Positions 51,071-60,112 of a DNA stretch of 64,000 bases are shown piece after piece. The notes below the pieces were generated by a model, which saw nothing but the letters and a program-made list of their open reading frames with translations, was not told the origin of the DNA and ran no database searches. The stretch's first letter is position 1; each line of letters starts with the position of its first letter. The translations under genes and the position numbers were made by a program. Source of the stretch: Clostridiales bacterium (GTDB lineage Bacteria > Bacillota > Clostridia > Christensenellales > Aristaeellaceae); assembly GCA_015056255.1 (NCBI GenBank), contig SVGP01000009.1:40529-104528 (forward strand). Reading direction: 5' to 3'.

Positions 51071-53089
51071 TTATTCCTGATTTTCCTCTTCGGAGTCAAT
51101 CTTTTCCTCTGCCTTTAGGGGCTCGGGCTTTCTTCCAAAGCGAAACGCCTCGGCGCGGGCGGGGTCGTAGGGACGATCTTCCATGAAGGATTCAAATTCT
51201 TCGCGGTTGATCGTTTCCTTTTCGAGAAGGAGCTTTACAACGCCGTCTAACTTTTCGCGGTTATCGGTGAGAATCTTCGTGGCGCGGGCCTCGCCGTCCT
51301 TTAACAGGCGGCTGATTTCGGCGTCGATGCGCTTATTGAGGTCCTCGCTTACGCCGGCGGAGGTCTGCTGGAAATTCTTTCCCAAGAAGACTTCGCGCTC
51401 GCCCGATAAGAAGATGGGGCCCAGATCGCTCATGCCGTACTCGGTGACCATGCTGCGGGCGATCGAGGTTGCATTTTTGATATCGGAGGTGGAGCCGCTG
51501 GTCACGTCGTTAAAGACGAGGCGCTCGGCCACGTGTCCGCCCATCGCGGAAGCGATTCGGGCACGGAACTTGGCGCTGGTTGTAAACTGGCTTCTCTCGT
51601 CGGGCATATATTTGGTGTAGCCGCCCGCCATGCCGCGCGGGATAGTGGTGATTTCCTGAACGCGCTCGCACTCGGGGATGGCATAGGACACGATGGCGTG
51701 GCCGGCCTCGTGATAGGCGACCAGCTTTTTGTCCTCGGGAGAAACCACATGGCTCTTTTTCTGAAGGCCGATGGAAACGCGGTTGATGGCCTCCTCGATG
51801 GTTTCCATGGTGATCTCGGTTTTGCCGTTACGGGCGGTGAGAAGCGCGGATTCGTTCATGATGTTGGCAAGGTCTGCGCCGGTGAAATAGGGCGTAAGGG
51901 CGGCGACTGTATGAATGTCAACGTCCTTGGAAAGCGGCTTTCCGCGGGAATGAACCTTGAGAATTTCCTCTCTGCCCTTGATGTCCGGGTAATTGACGAG
52001 CACCTGACGGTCGAATCTGCCGGGACGAAGGAGCGCGGGATCGAGAACGTCGTTTCGGTTGGTGGCAGCCATTACGATAACGCCGACGTTTTTGGTAAAG
52101 CCGTCCATTTCAACCAGCAGCTGGTTGAGCGTCTGCTCTCTTTCGTCGTGTCCGCCGCCAAGACCCGTGCCTCTCTGACGGCCAATGGCGTCGATTTCGT
52201 CGATAAAGATGATAGCGGGGGCGTTCTTCTTGGCCTGCTCAAACAGGTCGCGAACGCGGCTTGCGCCGACGCCCACGTACATCTCCATAAATTCTGAGCC
52301 GGAAATGGTGAAGAAGGGCACGCCCGCTTCGCCTGCAACGGCCTTGGCCAGCAGCGTTTTGCCCGTACCGGGCGGGCCGATCAGAAGAACGCCGTGCGGG
52401 ATGCGCGCGCCGACCTTGGTGTATTTTTCGGGCGCTTTCAGGAAATCGACGACTTCCTTCAGTTCTTCCTTCTCTTCCTCCGCGCCCGCCACGTCGCCAA
52501 AGCGCGTGGTGTTCTGGCTGGGATCGGTCAGCTTGGTTCTGCCGCGCACAAAGCTGTTCGAGCCCTTATTGGGGCCGTTCGTCTGCGCGCGCATGACGAA
52601 TATCATAAGGCCGCCGAAGAGAAGCAGCATAATCACGATGGGAAGAAGCTCTATCCACCAGCTTACGCCCTCGGGCTGCTGAACGTTGGAGGTGAAATAA
52701 TAATCCGTGGGGCTGACTTTCTGGCCATCGGAGTATTTTTCGTAGATGCGATTCACGTCCTCGTAGAACTGCTCCTGCGAGGGGATGTTGGCGTAGATAT
52801 CGTAGGCCTTGGTGGAAAAGTTCTTTTCGGAGATGGCGGATTTATCGGTGATGCCGACCAGCTCATTTTCCACGATGATGACGCTTTTAATCGTCTTGTC
52901 CGGGTCTGCGCCCTCGATCTCCATGTGGTTCTGGATATCGTGGTCGATCCAGCTTAACAGCTCGGAATAGGTAAGCTTTTTCACGGTGTTCTTCGGCGCG
53001 CCGACCAAATTAACGATCAGGAAAATGCCGCCGATGATCAGCACGTAGATGAGAAGGCTCTTCAGTAAGCCTTTTTTCTTATCGTTCAA
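51071..53089 (-). CDS. ftsH: ATP-dependent zinc metalloprotease FtsH
   Basis: A 672-residue membrane-anchored AAA+ protease that degrades misfolded membrane proteins and regulators. Two transmembrane helices (about 9-29 and 143-165) flank an extracytoplasmic domain. Walker A GPPGTGKT is at 238-245, Walker B IIFIDEID at 293-300, the second region of homology [20 protein letters not shown] at 341-360, and the zinc motif HEAGH at 460-464. A TTG start at 53089 is supported by GAGAGGA 8 bases before it. The acidic C-terminus is usual. It is the third gene of tilS-hpt-ftsH. Confidence 0.97.
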   Translation of the reverse strand: MNDKKKGLLKSLLIYVLIIGGIFLIVNLVGAPKNTVKKLTYSELLSWIDHDIQNHMEIEGADPDKTIKSVIIVENELVGITDKSAISEKNFSTKAYDIYANIPSQEQFYEDVNRIYEKYSDGQKVSPTDYYFTSNVQQPEGVSWWIELLPIVIMLLLFGGLMIFVMRAQTNGPNKGSNSFVRGRTKLTDPSQNTTRFGDVAGAEEEKEELKEVVDFLKAPEKYTKVGARIPHGVLLIGPPGTGKTLLAKAVAGEAGVPFFTISGSEFMEMYVGVGASRVRDLFEQAKKNAPAIIFIDEIDAIGRQRGTGLGGGHDEREQTLNQLLVEMDGFTKNVGVIVMAATNRNDVLDPALLRPGRFDRQVLVNYPDIKGREEILKVHSRGKPLSKDVDIHTVAALTPYFTGADLANIMNESALLTARNGKTEITMETIEEAINRVSIGLQKKSHVVSPEDKKLVAYHEAGHAIVSYAIPECERVQEITTIPRGMAGGYTKYMPDERSQFTTSAKFRARIASAMGGHVAERLVFNDVTSGSTSDIKNATSIARSMVTEYGMSDLGPIFLSGEREVFLGKNFQQTSAGVSEDLNKRIDAEISRLLKDGEARATKILTDNREKLDGVVKLLLEKETINREEFESFMEDRPYDPARAEAFRFGRKPEPLKAEEKIDSEEENQE

Positions 53090-53229
53090 TCGGGTAATCC
53101 TCTCTTCCGGCGCACGCTGAAGCCAATGCGCCTATTTAATCGCTTCCATTATATCACGTCCGGCGTGGTTTTTCAAACGGTGGGTTCGTTCTTTCATATG
53201 CCATATTGATAAAATGTAAGTTAATCCGC

Positions 53230-53769
53230 TTATTTTTCGTATACTTCGCTTTTCAAAACGCCAATATCGGGAAAGTTGCGGTATTTCTGGTCATAGTCAA
53301 GGCCGTAGCCGACCACGAATTCATCGGGAATGACAAAGCCGCAGTAGTCCGCCTGAACGTCGGTCACGCGCCGGTCGGGCTTGTCCAGAAGCGCGCACAC
53401 CTTCAGGCTCTTTACGCCCTTTTTCAGCATATCGTTTTTGATGTAGGCGATGGTGCGTCCGCTGTCCACGATATCTTCGACCAAAATGACGTGGCGGCCT
53501 GCGATTTTGTTGTCGAGCTCGGACACGATTTTGACCTCGCCCGAGGAAACGGTGGCGCTTCCGTAGCTGGAGGCGGTCATGAATTCAAAACGCACGGGCA
53601 GATCGATTTCGCGAACGAGATCGGCGTAGAAAACGACGGAGCCTTTTAAAATACAGATCAGAAGCGGCACTTCGCCCTGATAATCGCGCGTAATTTCCTG
53701 ACCCATTTCGCGCACGCGTTTTTTGATGGTTTCTCTGTCAAGAAGAATGGTCTTCATATCGTTTTTCAT
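53230..53769 (-). CDS. hpt: Hypoxanthine phosphoribosyltransferase
   Basis: A 179-residue purine salvage enzyme that makes IMP or GMP from the base and PRPP. The PRPP-binding motif VILVEDIVDSGRT and the N-terminal PLLICILKGSVVFYADLVR are intact. Its ATG overlaps the tilS stop (ATGA), with GGAGGAG upstream. The tilS-hpt-ftsH order is widely conserved in Bacillota. Confidence 0.96.
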   Translation of the reverse strand: MKNDMKTILLDRETIKKRVREMGQEITRDYQGEVPLLICILKGSVVFYADLVREIDLPVRFEFMTASSYGSATVSSGEVKIVSELDNKIAGRHVILVEDIVDSGRTIAYIKNDMLKKGVKSLKVCALLDKPDRRVTDVQADYCGFVIPDEFVVGYGLDYDQKYRNFPDIGVLKSEVYEK

Positions 53770-55094
53770 TGGGGTTCTCCTCCGTATTTGTGATTTAAAA
53801 TGGCTTTTATGGAAATACCTTCCGTGTTTTCGCTTGTTTTTATGCTTTCGCTGATATCAAAACCGACGATCCATAAAATTTCCCTGTCTCTGGCGACCAC
53901 GGGAATGCGCTCGCGCAGCGGAAGCGGAATCTTCCGGTCGATCATGATATCGCTTAAAAGCTTCTTTTTGCCGCCCATTCCCAATGGGCGCATAAAGTCG
54001 CCGTCCCTTCTGGTTCGGATGCACGCGCCTTCAAGCGGCGCGGGATTGACGCGCTCGACGCAAACGCCCGCCCCTTTCAGCGGCGCTTCATTCGTCGGGC
54101 GGATTTCGCAAAGGGCGCCAAAATGCATGCATTTGTCAAAGCAAAAGGGCGTTTCTTTCGGAACTTCGAAAGGCGGAGCAAGATACACGAAATCGTCCCT
54201 CCCCATCGCCCACCATCCGTTCGGAAGACTTACGCGCCGGGCGCAGGTTCGGATTTTCTCAATTTCTTCAAATCCAAATTCGGGCGCGATTTTTCTGATC
54301 ACGCGTCGAAGAAGCGCAACGGGGTATTGGCTGGTATTTTTAAGGATCCAAACGCCCAAAAAGCATTCAGCCATTTCGGCAAAAGCCTTTTGCGCCTGCC
54401 CGTCCATGTAGTCGTCCTCGTCCCGCGCGATTTCGGAAAACCGGCAAAGCGCGTCCTCCGCGCCGGGATACGCCGCCTGAAGCCTTGGAATCGCTTCCAG
54501 CCGCAAAAAATTCCGGGGATTGTCCTTCATTAAATTGGTCGAATCTTCGCGCCAGCTTTCGCCAATGGAAACAAGGTATTGAACGAGCTGTTCCTTGGAA
54601 CAGCTAAGAAGCGGACGCACATATACGCCGTCCGTTTCGCGCATGCCCTTCGCGCCGGACAAGCCGCCGCCCCGAAGAATGTGCATCAGCACGGTTTCCG
54701 CCTGATCGCCCTTGTGGTGCGCCGTGGCGATTACATCCGCGCCCGATTGCTCCCTTGCGCGGTTTAAAAACTCGTGCCTGAGGCGACGGGCGCAGCTTTC
54801 GAGGCCCTCGCCCGTTCGTTCCGCTTCTTTAAGCACGTTTGCCGATTCGGTAATCAGGGGAAGGTTCAGCCTTTTGGAAAGCTCGACCACAAACGCCTGA
54901 TCCTCTTTCGATTCCTCGCCGCGGATGCCGTGCTCAAAGTGCGCAATGGTAAGTTTAATTTTGCCCTGAAGGTGTTTTTCATGCAAAAGATGCACAAGCG
55001 CCACCGAATCCGCGCCGCCGGACAGCGCCGCGAGCACATGCCTGTTCAGTATGCCCGTTTGAGCGCAGTCGATGTCGATTTTATGATTGAGCAT
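53766..55094 (-). CDS. tilS: tRNA(Ile)-lysidine synthase
   Basis: A 442-residue enzyme that converts C34 of tRNA-Ile(CAU) to lysidine. The PP-loop motif SGGADS is at residues 25-30, and the conserved FEHGIRGEES and TAHHKGDQAETVLM segments follow. C-terminal TilS domains are present (RPLGMGGKKKLLSDIMIDRKIP). ATG at 55094 is preferred to an in-frame TTG at 55112 because GAGGA is correctly placed for it. First gene of the operon. Confidence 0.95.
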   Translation of the reverse strand: MLNHKIDIDCAQTGILNRHVLAALSGGADSVALVHLLHEKHLQGKIKLTIAHFEHGIRGEESKEDQAFVVELSKRLNLPLITESANVLKEAERTGEGLESCARRLRHEFLNRAREQSGADVIATAHHKGDQAETVLMHILRGGGLSGAKGMRETDGVYVRPLLSCSKEQLVQYLVSIGESWREDSTNLMKDNPRNFLRLEAIPRLQAAYPGAEDALCRFSEIARDEDDYMDGQAQKAFAEMAECFLGVWILKNTSQYPVALLRRVIRKIAPEFGFEEIEKIRTCARRVSLPNGWWAMGRDDFVYLAPPFEVPKETPFCFDKCMHFGALCEIRPTNEAPLKGAGVCVERVNPAPLEGACIRTRRDGDFMRPLGMGGKKKLLSDIMIDRKIPLPLRERIPVVARDREILWIVGFDISESIKTSENTEGISIKAILNHKYGGEPQ

Positions 55095-55128
55095 CTTTTC
55101 ATCCTCGTGCAAAAATTCTTTCCATACT

Positions 55129-55134
55129 ATTATA
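55129..55134 (-). promoter_or_regulatory. Extended -10 promoter of tilS-hpt-ftsH
   Basis: TGGTATAAT on the minus strand, 35 bases before the tilS ATG. The -35 region is poor, as expected for a TGn-extended promoter. Confidence 0.5.
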
Positions 55135-55302
55135 CCATGAATTTTTCGTTTCTCGCCTGTTTTTTTGAAAAAGATTGGCGGAAACTAAAATTTATCATTT
55201 CCACAAAAGACAGATCCGCCCATCCGTGAACTGCCAGCATATGCGCCCGCCTCGGCGTGGGAAACTATCAGCCGTCAGATCAAGGCGAAGGGGGAATTGG
55301 AG

Positions 55303-56301
55303 ATGGGAAAAACCTGTAGGCGGCTGTGGACGATTCTGGTTTCAGCGGCGCTAATTTATTCCGCATCCGCATTTTCGGAAGGCCGAACGCTGATTCCGGG
55401 CGGACAGCTGGTGGGCGTAATGGTCAAGACGGACGGACTGGTGTACGTGGGCGCGTCAGATCTCGGTTCGTCGCCCAGCCCCGCGCGCATCGGCGGGCTT
55501 AAAAACGGGGATGTAATTCGTAAAATCAACGGAATAACCATAGACGGCGTACAATCGCTTTCCGAAAACGTGCGCCCGGGAACGGAAAACACCCTTGAAG
55601 TTATGCGCGGCGGCGAAACGCTTTCCTTAAGCCTCACGCCGGCCACCGATCCCAGGGACGGAAGGCCCAAAATCGGCGCATGGGTCAGAGAAAGCGTTGC
55701 GGGACTTGGGACGCTGACCTATATCGACCCGAAAACAGGCGAATATGCCGCCCTCGGGCACGCCATCAGCGACCCGGACGCGGACATCGTGGTTCCGATC
55801 ACGGAGGGGATTTTGTTTGACGCAACCCTTACAAACGTAATCAGAGGCGAAAAGGGCACGCCGGGCGAGCTTTCCGGAACCTTTTTATCGGAAGGCGAAG
55901 TGATCGGAAAAATCGATGAAAATGCACAAAGCGGCATCAAAGGCACCTTCACTAAAATGAACTTAAGCGACTATCTCTATTCCGGCCCGATGGAAATCGC
56001 AGAAAAAGGCGAAGTTAAAATCGGCCACGCCGAAATCCTTTCAACCGTATCAGAAACCGGCGCGGACGTCTACGGAATCGACATCATCGGAATCGACGAA
56101 AGCGGCAGCGAAAGAAACCTGTTGATTAAAGTAACCGATCAGGCGCTTCTCAATAAAACAGGCGGCATTGTTCAGGGCATGAGTGGCAGCCCCATCATTC
56201 AGGATGGCAAGCTTATCGGCGCCATCACCCATGTGCTGGTCAACGATCCGACCAGAGGGTATGGGATTTTCATTGAAAATATGCTGGATGCGGCATCATA
56301 A
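55303..56301 (+). CDS. spoIVB: SpoIVB-like S55 serine protease
   Basis: A 332-residue protein with an N-terminal signal or anchor (residues 8-26), a PDZ domain (about 35-112) and the S55 peptidase domain. His153 in ALGHAISD and Ser296 in GMSGSPIIQDGKLIGAITHV are the expected catalytic residues. In spore formers SpoIVB triggers sigma-K processing in the mother cell. At 332 residues it is shorter than the B. subtilis enzyme. ATG at 55303 has AAGGGGG upstream. Its last 75 bases are repeated in decayed form at 57760-57832. Confidence 0.88.
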   Translation: MGKTCRRLWTILVSAALIYSASAFSEGRTLIPGGQLVGVMVKTDGLVYVGASDLGSSPSPARIGGLKNGDVIRKINGITIDGVQSLSENVRPGTENTLEVMRGGETLSLSLTPATDPRDGRPKIGAWVRESVAGLGTLTYIDPKTGEYAALGHAISDPDADIVVPITEGILFDATLTNVIRGEKGTPGELSGTFLSEGEVIGKIDENAQSGIKGTFTKMNLSDYLYSGPMEIAEKGEVKIGHAEILSTVSETGADVYGIDIIGIDESGSERNLLIKVTDQALLNKTGGIVQGMSGSPIIQDGKLIGAITHVLVNDPTRGYGIFIENMLDAAS

Positions 56302-56302
56302 T

Positions 56303-56326
56303 CGTAGGGCGGGTCTTGCTCCCGCC
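56303..56326. repeat. GTAGGG hairpin repeat, single copy
   Basis: CGTAGGGCGGGTCTTGCTCC and following CGCC, nearly identical to 8669-8693. It starts directly after the spoIVB stop codon and could double as a weak terminator. Confidence 0.6.
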
Positions 56327-56390
56327 TTACTTCTTGTATTTTTTTTGATTTATGATATGATAATATCAAATCATTCAAGGAGTTAGCATC

Positions 56391-56795
56391 ATGAGTTTTA
56401 CACTTAGAACTGATCGTTTTTATATATCATTGAGCCTTAGAGTGTTCGAAAGCGACATTCAATATCCAAGTAACACGATTATGGATGTTGAAGTGGAAAG
56501 CGACGGATTCTCTGGAAAAGCAAGCATGGATATTGATGTCAAAGAGCTTGCAATATTCGCTATAAAATTATGTGAAATATTTGAACGATTAGATGGAGAA
56601 GCCCGGATTGAAGAACCATACGGAGAGAAGATGTACATATCTTTCCATGGAGACAGACGAGGCCATATCAATGTAAGTGGCAAATTGTGCAATATGCGTC
56701 AATCACTTAACTTCGAAAATGAATTCGACCAGACCTATTTACAAGTTTTTGCCCGTGAATTGAAACAGGCATACACAAAATATTTGAAAAAATAG
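56391..56795 (+). CDS. WapI-like immunity protein
   Basis: A 134-residue protein. The pattern LFxFExDQTYL is represented by LNFENEFDQTYLQVFARELK, with GHINVSG before it and a central FSGKASMDIDVKELAIFAIKL. These fit the WapI family of immunity proteins that neutralise toxins of RHS/WapA type. AAGGAG precedes the ATG. No toxin gene is adjacent; the only RHS protein in the window is the partial one at 1-4631. It is AT-rich compared with its neighbours, which suggests transfer. Confidence 0.65.
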   Translation: MSFTLRTDRFYISLSLRVFESDIQYPSNTIMDVEVESDGFSGKASMDIDVKELAIFAIKLCEIFERLDGEARIEEPYGEKMYISFHGDRRGHINVSGKLCNMRQSLNFENEFDQTYLQVFARELKQAYTKYLKK

Positions 56796-56886
56796 ATTTA
56801 TACAATGTTGTCCCTAATGAAAATCACCCGCGTCCGGAAGCCAACACACTATGATAATAAAGAAAAACATTTTTGGGGGAGTATTC

Positions 56887-57738
56887 ATGCAGATAGCAGT
56901 GGATTCAAAGCCTTTGTCCAGTGAAATACGGGCAAAAATGGATAGGTATCGTACTTCTCTTTTAGCGTCCGGTATGCGGGAGCCAAGCAAGCTTAAATCC
57001 TCTGTTTGGCATTGGTTATTCTATAAACCTGTAACGGAACTGACTGCTTTCATTGTAAACCTGAAAGGAACTGACGATTCCATTGAAGCAGTATATGGGT
57101 ATGCATCTACGGCCTTTACAAAAATGGCAGGGGACGAAAATGCGCTCATAGAGCTGGGTGTTTCGGATAATGAGATAACCATACGGGAAAAAATCGTTAT
57201 TTGCAGTGAAGCTGACGAAGCAGCCGCACGAAATCAAATTGCACAGATGTATGAAAGATATCTGCAGACTTCAAAGGATGAATTGCTGCTTAAAGCAAAA
57301 GCAAAACGCAAGGCATTCATTCAAAAGATTGCGGACAAACTGAAGCCAATGGGTTTCAGGAAAAAAGCAAACACCTGGGCACGATCCCTTGAAGGCGATT
57401 ATTGTTTGATTTTCAATGCCCAAAAATCCGCTTTCTCCGATGAATATTACTTCAATGTCTATATCGAAAAAAACGGTTCTGACATCTATGGAGAATGCTG
57501 CGATACCAGATTATTCCCGGGCAATATGTGCCCAATGGATTGGCAGACACTAAGTAAAGACGAATTCGAGCTCTTCCTGAATCGCACCGTTGTTCCTGCC
57601 CTGGAGAAAATCATCCATACACCTTTGCATGAATTGGGCAAGCTTCCCTCCATCTGGGCAGACTGCACCTGTAATCGCAAAAAATGCGAACAATGCTGGG
57701 TTGAAAAGAACCTCTGGGAAGCAAAAGGTATCCAGTAA
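56887..57738 (+). CDS. DUF4304 domain protein, probable orphan immunity protein
   Basis: A 283-residue protein. Residues from about 155 on (KRKAFIQKIADKLKPMGFRK, then ARSLEGDYCLIFNAQKS and YYFNVYIEK) match DUF4304, a domain common in immunity loci of polymorphic toxins. The N-terminal 150 residues are unrecognised. The C-terminus has a cysteine cluster (CTCNRKKCEQCW). GGGGGAG precedes the ATG at 56887. AT-rich like the gene before it. Confidence 0.6.
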   Translation: MQIAVDSKPLSSEIRAKMDRYRTSLLASGMREPSKLKSSVWHWLFYKPVTELTAFIVNLKGTDDSIEAVYGYASTAFTKMAGDENALIELGVSDNEITIREKIVICSEADEAAARNQIAQMYERYLQTSKDELLLKAKAKRKAFIQKIADKLKPMGFRKKANTWARSLEGDYCLIFNAQKSAFSDEYYFNVYIEKNGSDIYGECCDTRLFPGNMCPMDWQTLSKDEFELFLNRTVVPALEKIIHTPLHELGKLPSIWADCTCNRKKCEQCWVEKNLWEAKGIQ

Positions 57739-57759
57739 TCCGAGGGCATCATTGAATTA

Positions 57760-57832
57760 CTCATATGCTGATAGACGATCCGACGAAAGGGTACAGGATT
57801 TTCATCGGGAATATGCCGGATGCGGCGGTGCG
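57760..57832 (+). pseudogene. Decayed duplicate of the spoIVB 3' end
   Basis: The segment TCATATGCTG..GACGATCCGAC..AGGGTA..GGATTTTCAT..AATATGC.GGATGCGGC matches 56227-56299, the last 24 codons of spoIVB, at most positions. The frame is no longer linked to a start. The two immunity-like genes lie between the copies. The remainder of 57739-57985 contains a hairpin repeat and the next promoter. Confidence 0.75.
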
Positions 57833-57846
57833 ATTCTTTCATGATG

Positions 57847-57875
57847 CCTTGACTCTCCCAGAGGGAGAGCCAAGG
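57847..57875. repeat. CCTTG-CTCTCCC hairpin repeat
   Basis: CCTTG-A-CTCTCCC-AGA-GGGAGAG-C-CAAGG is a nearly perfect hairpin, related to those at 25811 and 35811. Confidence 0.6.
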
Positions 57876-57935
57876 ACGCAAACAGCCCCTGTCTGGGGTT
57901 GATGATCTTTGGTGTGGTCTATGACCGCCCTTTTC

Positions 57936-57964
57936 TTGTGTTTGAATTTCTTTTTTGATATAAT
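57936..57964 (+). promoter_or_regulatory. Promoter of the 356-residue gene
   Basis: TTGTGT (57936-57941), a 17-base spacer and TATAAT (57959-57964). GGAGG lies before the ATG. Confidence 0.55.
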
Positions 57965-57985
57965 AACCATAATGGAGGCGGCATT

Positions 57986-59056
57986 ATGGGAACATCTTTA
58001 ACCAGCATCCATGTTTTCGGAAATAATTCTATCGCTAATTGTGATTATTCATTCCGTTCTTTTTCTCCAAACTGGCTGACCTGTGTGAATGATTTTTCTG
58101 AAAAAGCCCCGGATTTTACTTACAAGGCAGCCCAAACCATTTCCAAAAAGGTCGATGCTCCTGTTCTTTATTTTGGCGTGTTCGACAGTGAAATGCTTTG
58201 GTTTGACTTTTTCCGCAACGGAAAGGTTGTAGCCAGATATTCCGACAAAGAATTTGTTCCCAACAAAAAGCTGTTTGATATTCCGTCGTTGATAGGTTAT
58301 GGTAATGGTCAGAAAAAGCGGCTGTCCTCTCTTTTAAGCTGTTCTGATACTGACACTAAAATTGCGATGCTGGAAGAATACTTTGGCGTCTGCCTGCTCT
58401 TTCTGCCTGAGTTGTTGGATCAACCGGATAAGCTTGTGCGTGAAAGAGACGACAAGCTCTATCAGAAATATCAGGCCGAAGAAAAGGCGCTGACCGGAAA
58501 AGCTGCGCCCGTAAGTTTAAATCTGATCGCTGAATACCCCGGAAAGCTCTTTTTGAATGCATTCGGTAAGCCGGAAACCATTAAGCCGCATTTCTTTCTT
58601 TATGGATATACTTCTGAGGACGATTGGGATGAGGATGGTAATCTGACGCCCGTAAGGTTCACAGGGAACAGTTTGGAAACATCTGATTTCCAGGAGTTCG
58701 AGCAGGATCGCATTCCCCGCATATTAGGTGATCCTCGTTTTCAAATACATTACAGAACATCCTATCAAGTCACTTTCTCTGAAGAATGTCCCGCTGACTA
58801 TCGCGGAAAAACCATGATTTTGCCGAATGGATCTTATCCTGTGGAATTTCTGCCGTCCGGGGAATTGCTGCTTCGGGGAAATCACCGCGTTTATGTTGCT
58901 GATCCTACCTTAAAGATCATTGCAAAGCTAACCATCAAGGGGGATATAGCAGACGTTTTAGGCGATCATATCCTTACAACTACCGGCGACAGCTTTTACG
59001 TATACGGTTATGAACCCAAAGCAAAAATCTATATATATGAAGTCGTAAAGAAGTAG
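57986..59056 (+). CDS. Hypothetical protein in the immunity cassette
   Basis: A 356-residue soluble protein without signal peptide or membrane segment. Residues 1-130 form one mixed domain (TSIHVFGNN at the start), and 175-356 are beta-rich with strands ending in KIYIYEVVKK. I do not recognise a family. Its base composition resembles the two preceding immunity-like genes rather than the core genes, and it follows the decayed spoIVB copy. An immunity or accessory role is only inferred from position. Confidence 0.6.
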   Translation: MGTSLTSIHVFGNNSIANCDYSFRSFSPNWLTCVNDFSEKAPDFTYKAAQTISKKVDAPVLYFGVFDSEMLWFDFFRNGKVVARYSDKEFVPNKKLFDIPSLIGYGNGQKKRLSSLLSCSDTDTKIAMLEEYFGVCLLFLPELLDQPDKLVRERDDKLYQKYQAEEKALTGKAAPVSLNLIAEYPGKLFLNAFGKPETIKPHFFLYGYTSEDDWDEDGNLTPVRFTGNSLETSDFQEFEQDRIPRILGDPRFQIHYRTSYQVTFSEECPADYRGKTMILPNGSYPVEFLPSGELLLRGNHRVYVADPTLKIIAKLTIKGDIADVLGDHILTTTGDSFYVYGYEPKAKIYIYEVVKK

Positions 59057-59177
59057 ACATTATGTTCGAAGGCGCAAAATGGATGAATATGCAGACCGTT
59101 TGCCCATGATCGCGCCATAACGGATGTTGCGAATAAGCATGCAGAGCGCTTCCATGCGGTGATTTGAGGGGTTTTCA

Positions 59178-59951
59178 ATGAAGAATTTCGTGTTTACGGT
59201 GGACGACAACATCCGCTTTTTGAAGGAGCTTTCCGAGGGAAACAAAAAAAGCCTGTTTTCTCATCCCTATTGCGCCATGTACAGGCGGCTGCATGAGAAA
59301 TACGGCCTCAAAGTGCAAATGAATTTGTTTTACGAAATGCCGGGGTTTACGTTGTCAGAAATAACGGATCGCTACCAAAAGGAGTTTTCGGAAAACGCCG
59401 ATTGGCTCAAGCTGTCGTTTCATTCGCGGCTTGAAAACGTCGAACCCTACATTTCCTCAGGCTATTCAAAGGTTTATGCGGATTGTCAAGCGGTGCACAG
59501 GGAGATTCTGCGCTTTGCGGGCGAAAAAAGCCTTGCGAAAACCACCACCCTCCATTACTGCAAGGCAACCGAGCACGGACTCCGCGCGCTGAAGGACAGC
59601 GGCGTTTGCGGTCTTTGGGGTCTTTTCGGTGCGGAAGAAAAGCCGCAATCCTCGTATTCTCTGAAGGAAGACGCCTGCACGCGCATCCGAAAGGGCGAAA
59701 GCGTACATGCAGGCGGAATGGATTTTTATCCTATCGATCTCGTTATGAACCTTTACGGCAAAGACGAACTGCTGAAACGGCTTTCAGGACTGCTTCACCG
59801 CGACAGCCTGCGCATCATGATTCACGAGCAGTACTTTTATCAGGATTACCCGGCCTATCAGCCGGATTTTGAAGAAAAAATCGACCGCGCGTTTGGCCTT
59901 TTGACCAACAACGGGTTCGAAAGCCGTTTTTTGGAAGAGTTGTTGCCGTAA
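59178..59951 (+). CDS. Polysaccharide deacetylase-fold protein
   Basis: A 257-residue protein. FTVDDNIRF at the start and KLSFHSRLEN (about 80) resemble the metal-binding motifs of NodB-like deacetylases (Asp-Asp, then His-x-x-His replaced by FHSR). IMIHEQYFYQDY near the end is the usual third motif. The zinc triad may be incomplete, so activity is uncertain. A TTTGAGGGG-type site precedes the ATG. A stem covering the stop codon may end the transcript. Confidence 0.6.
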   Translation: MKNFVFTVDDNIRFLKELSEGNKKSLFSHPYCAMYRRLHEKYGLKVQMNLFYEMPGFTLSEITDRYQKEFSENADWLKLSFHSRLENVEPYISSGYSKVYADCQAVHREILRFAGEKSLAKTTTLHYCKATEHGLRALKDSGVCGLWGLFGAEEKPQSSYSLKEDACTRIRKGESVHAGGMDFYPIDLVMNLYGKDELLKRLSGLLHRDSLRIMIHEQYFYQDYPAYQPDFEEKIDRAFGLLTNNGFESRFLEELLP

Positions 59952-59979
59952 ATCAGGAGAACCGTTTTCCCCTGATTTA
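59949..59979 (+). terminator. Hairpin at the end of the deacetylase-fold gene
   Basis: TAAATCAGG and CCTGATTTA with a 13-base loop; the left arm includes the stop codon. No T tract, so termination is uncertain. Confidence 0.4.
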
Positions 59980-60112
59980 CGGTTTAGCCGCAGTTTAGCT
60001 CCTTTCCGCACAAAAAAACAGTCTCCGCTTCCGCAATAACGCAATTGGCGGATTCATACAAATTGCCTGACGAGAACTAATTGCATGCGGATGCATCTTT
60101 CAATATCATGAA

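Noticed and set aside
57739..57985. A second functional spoIVB gene
   Set aside because: Only about 75 bases match the 3' end, there is no start and the rest of the gene is absent.
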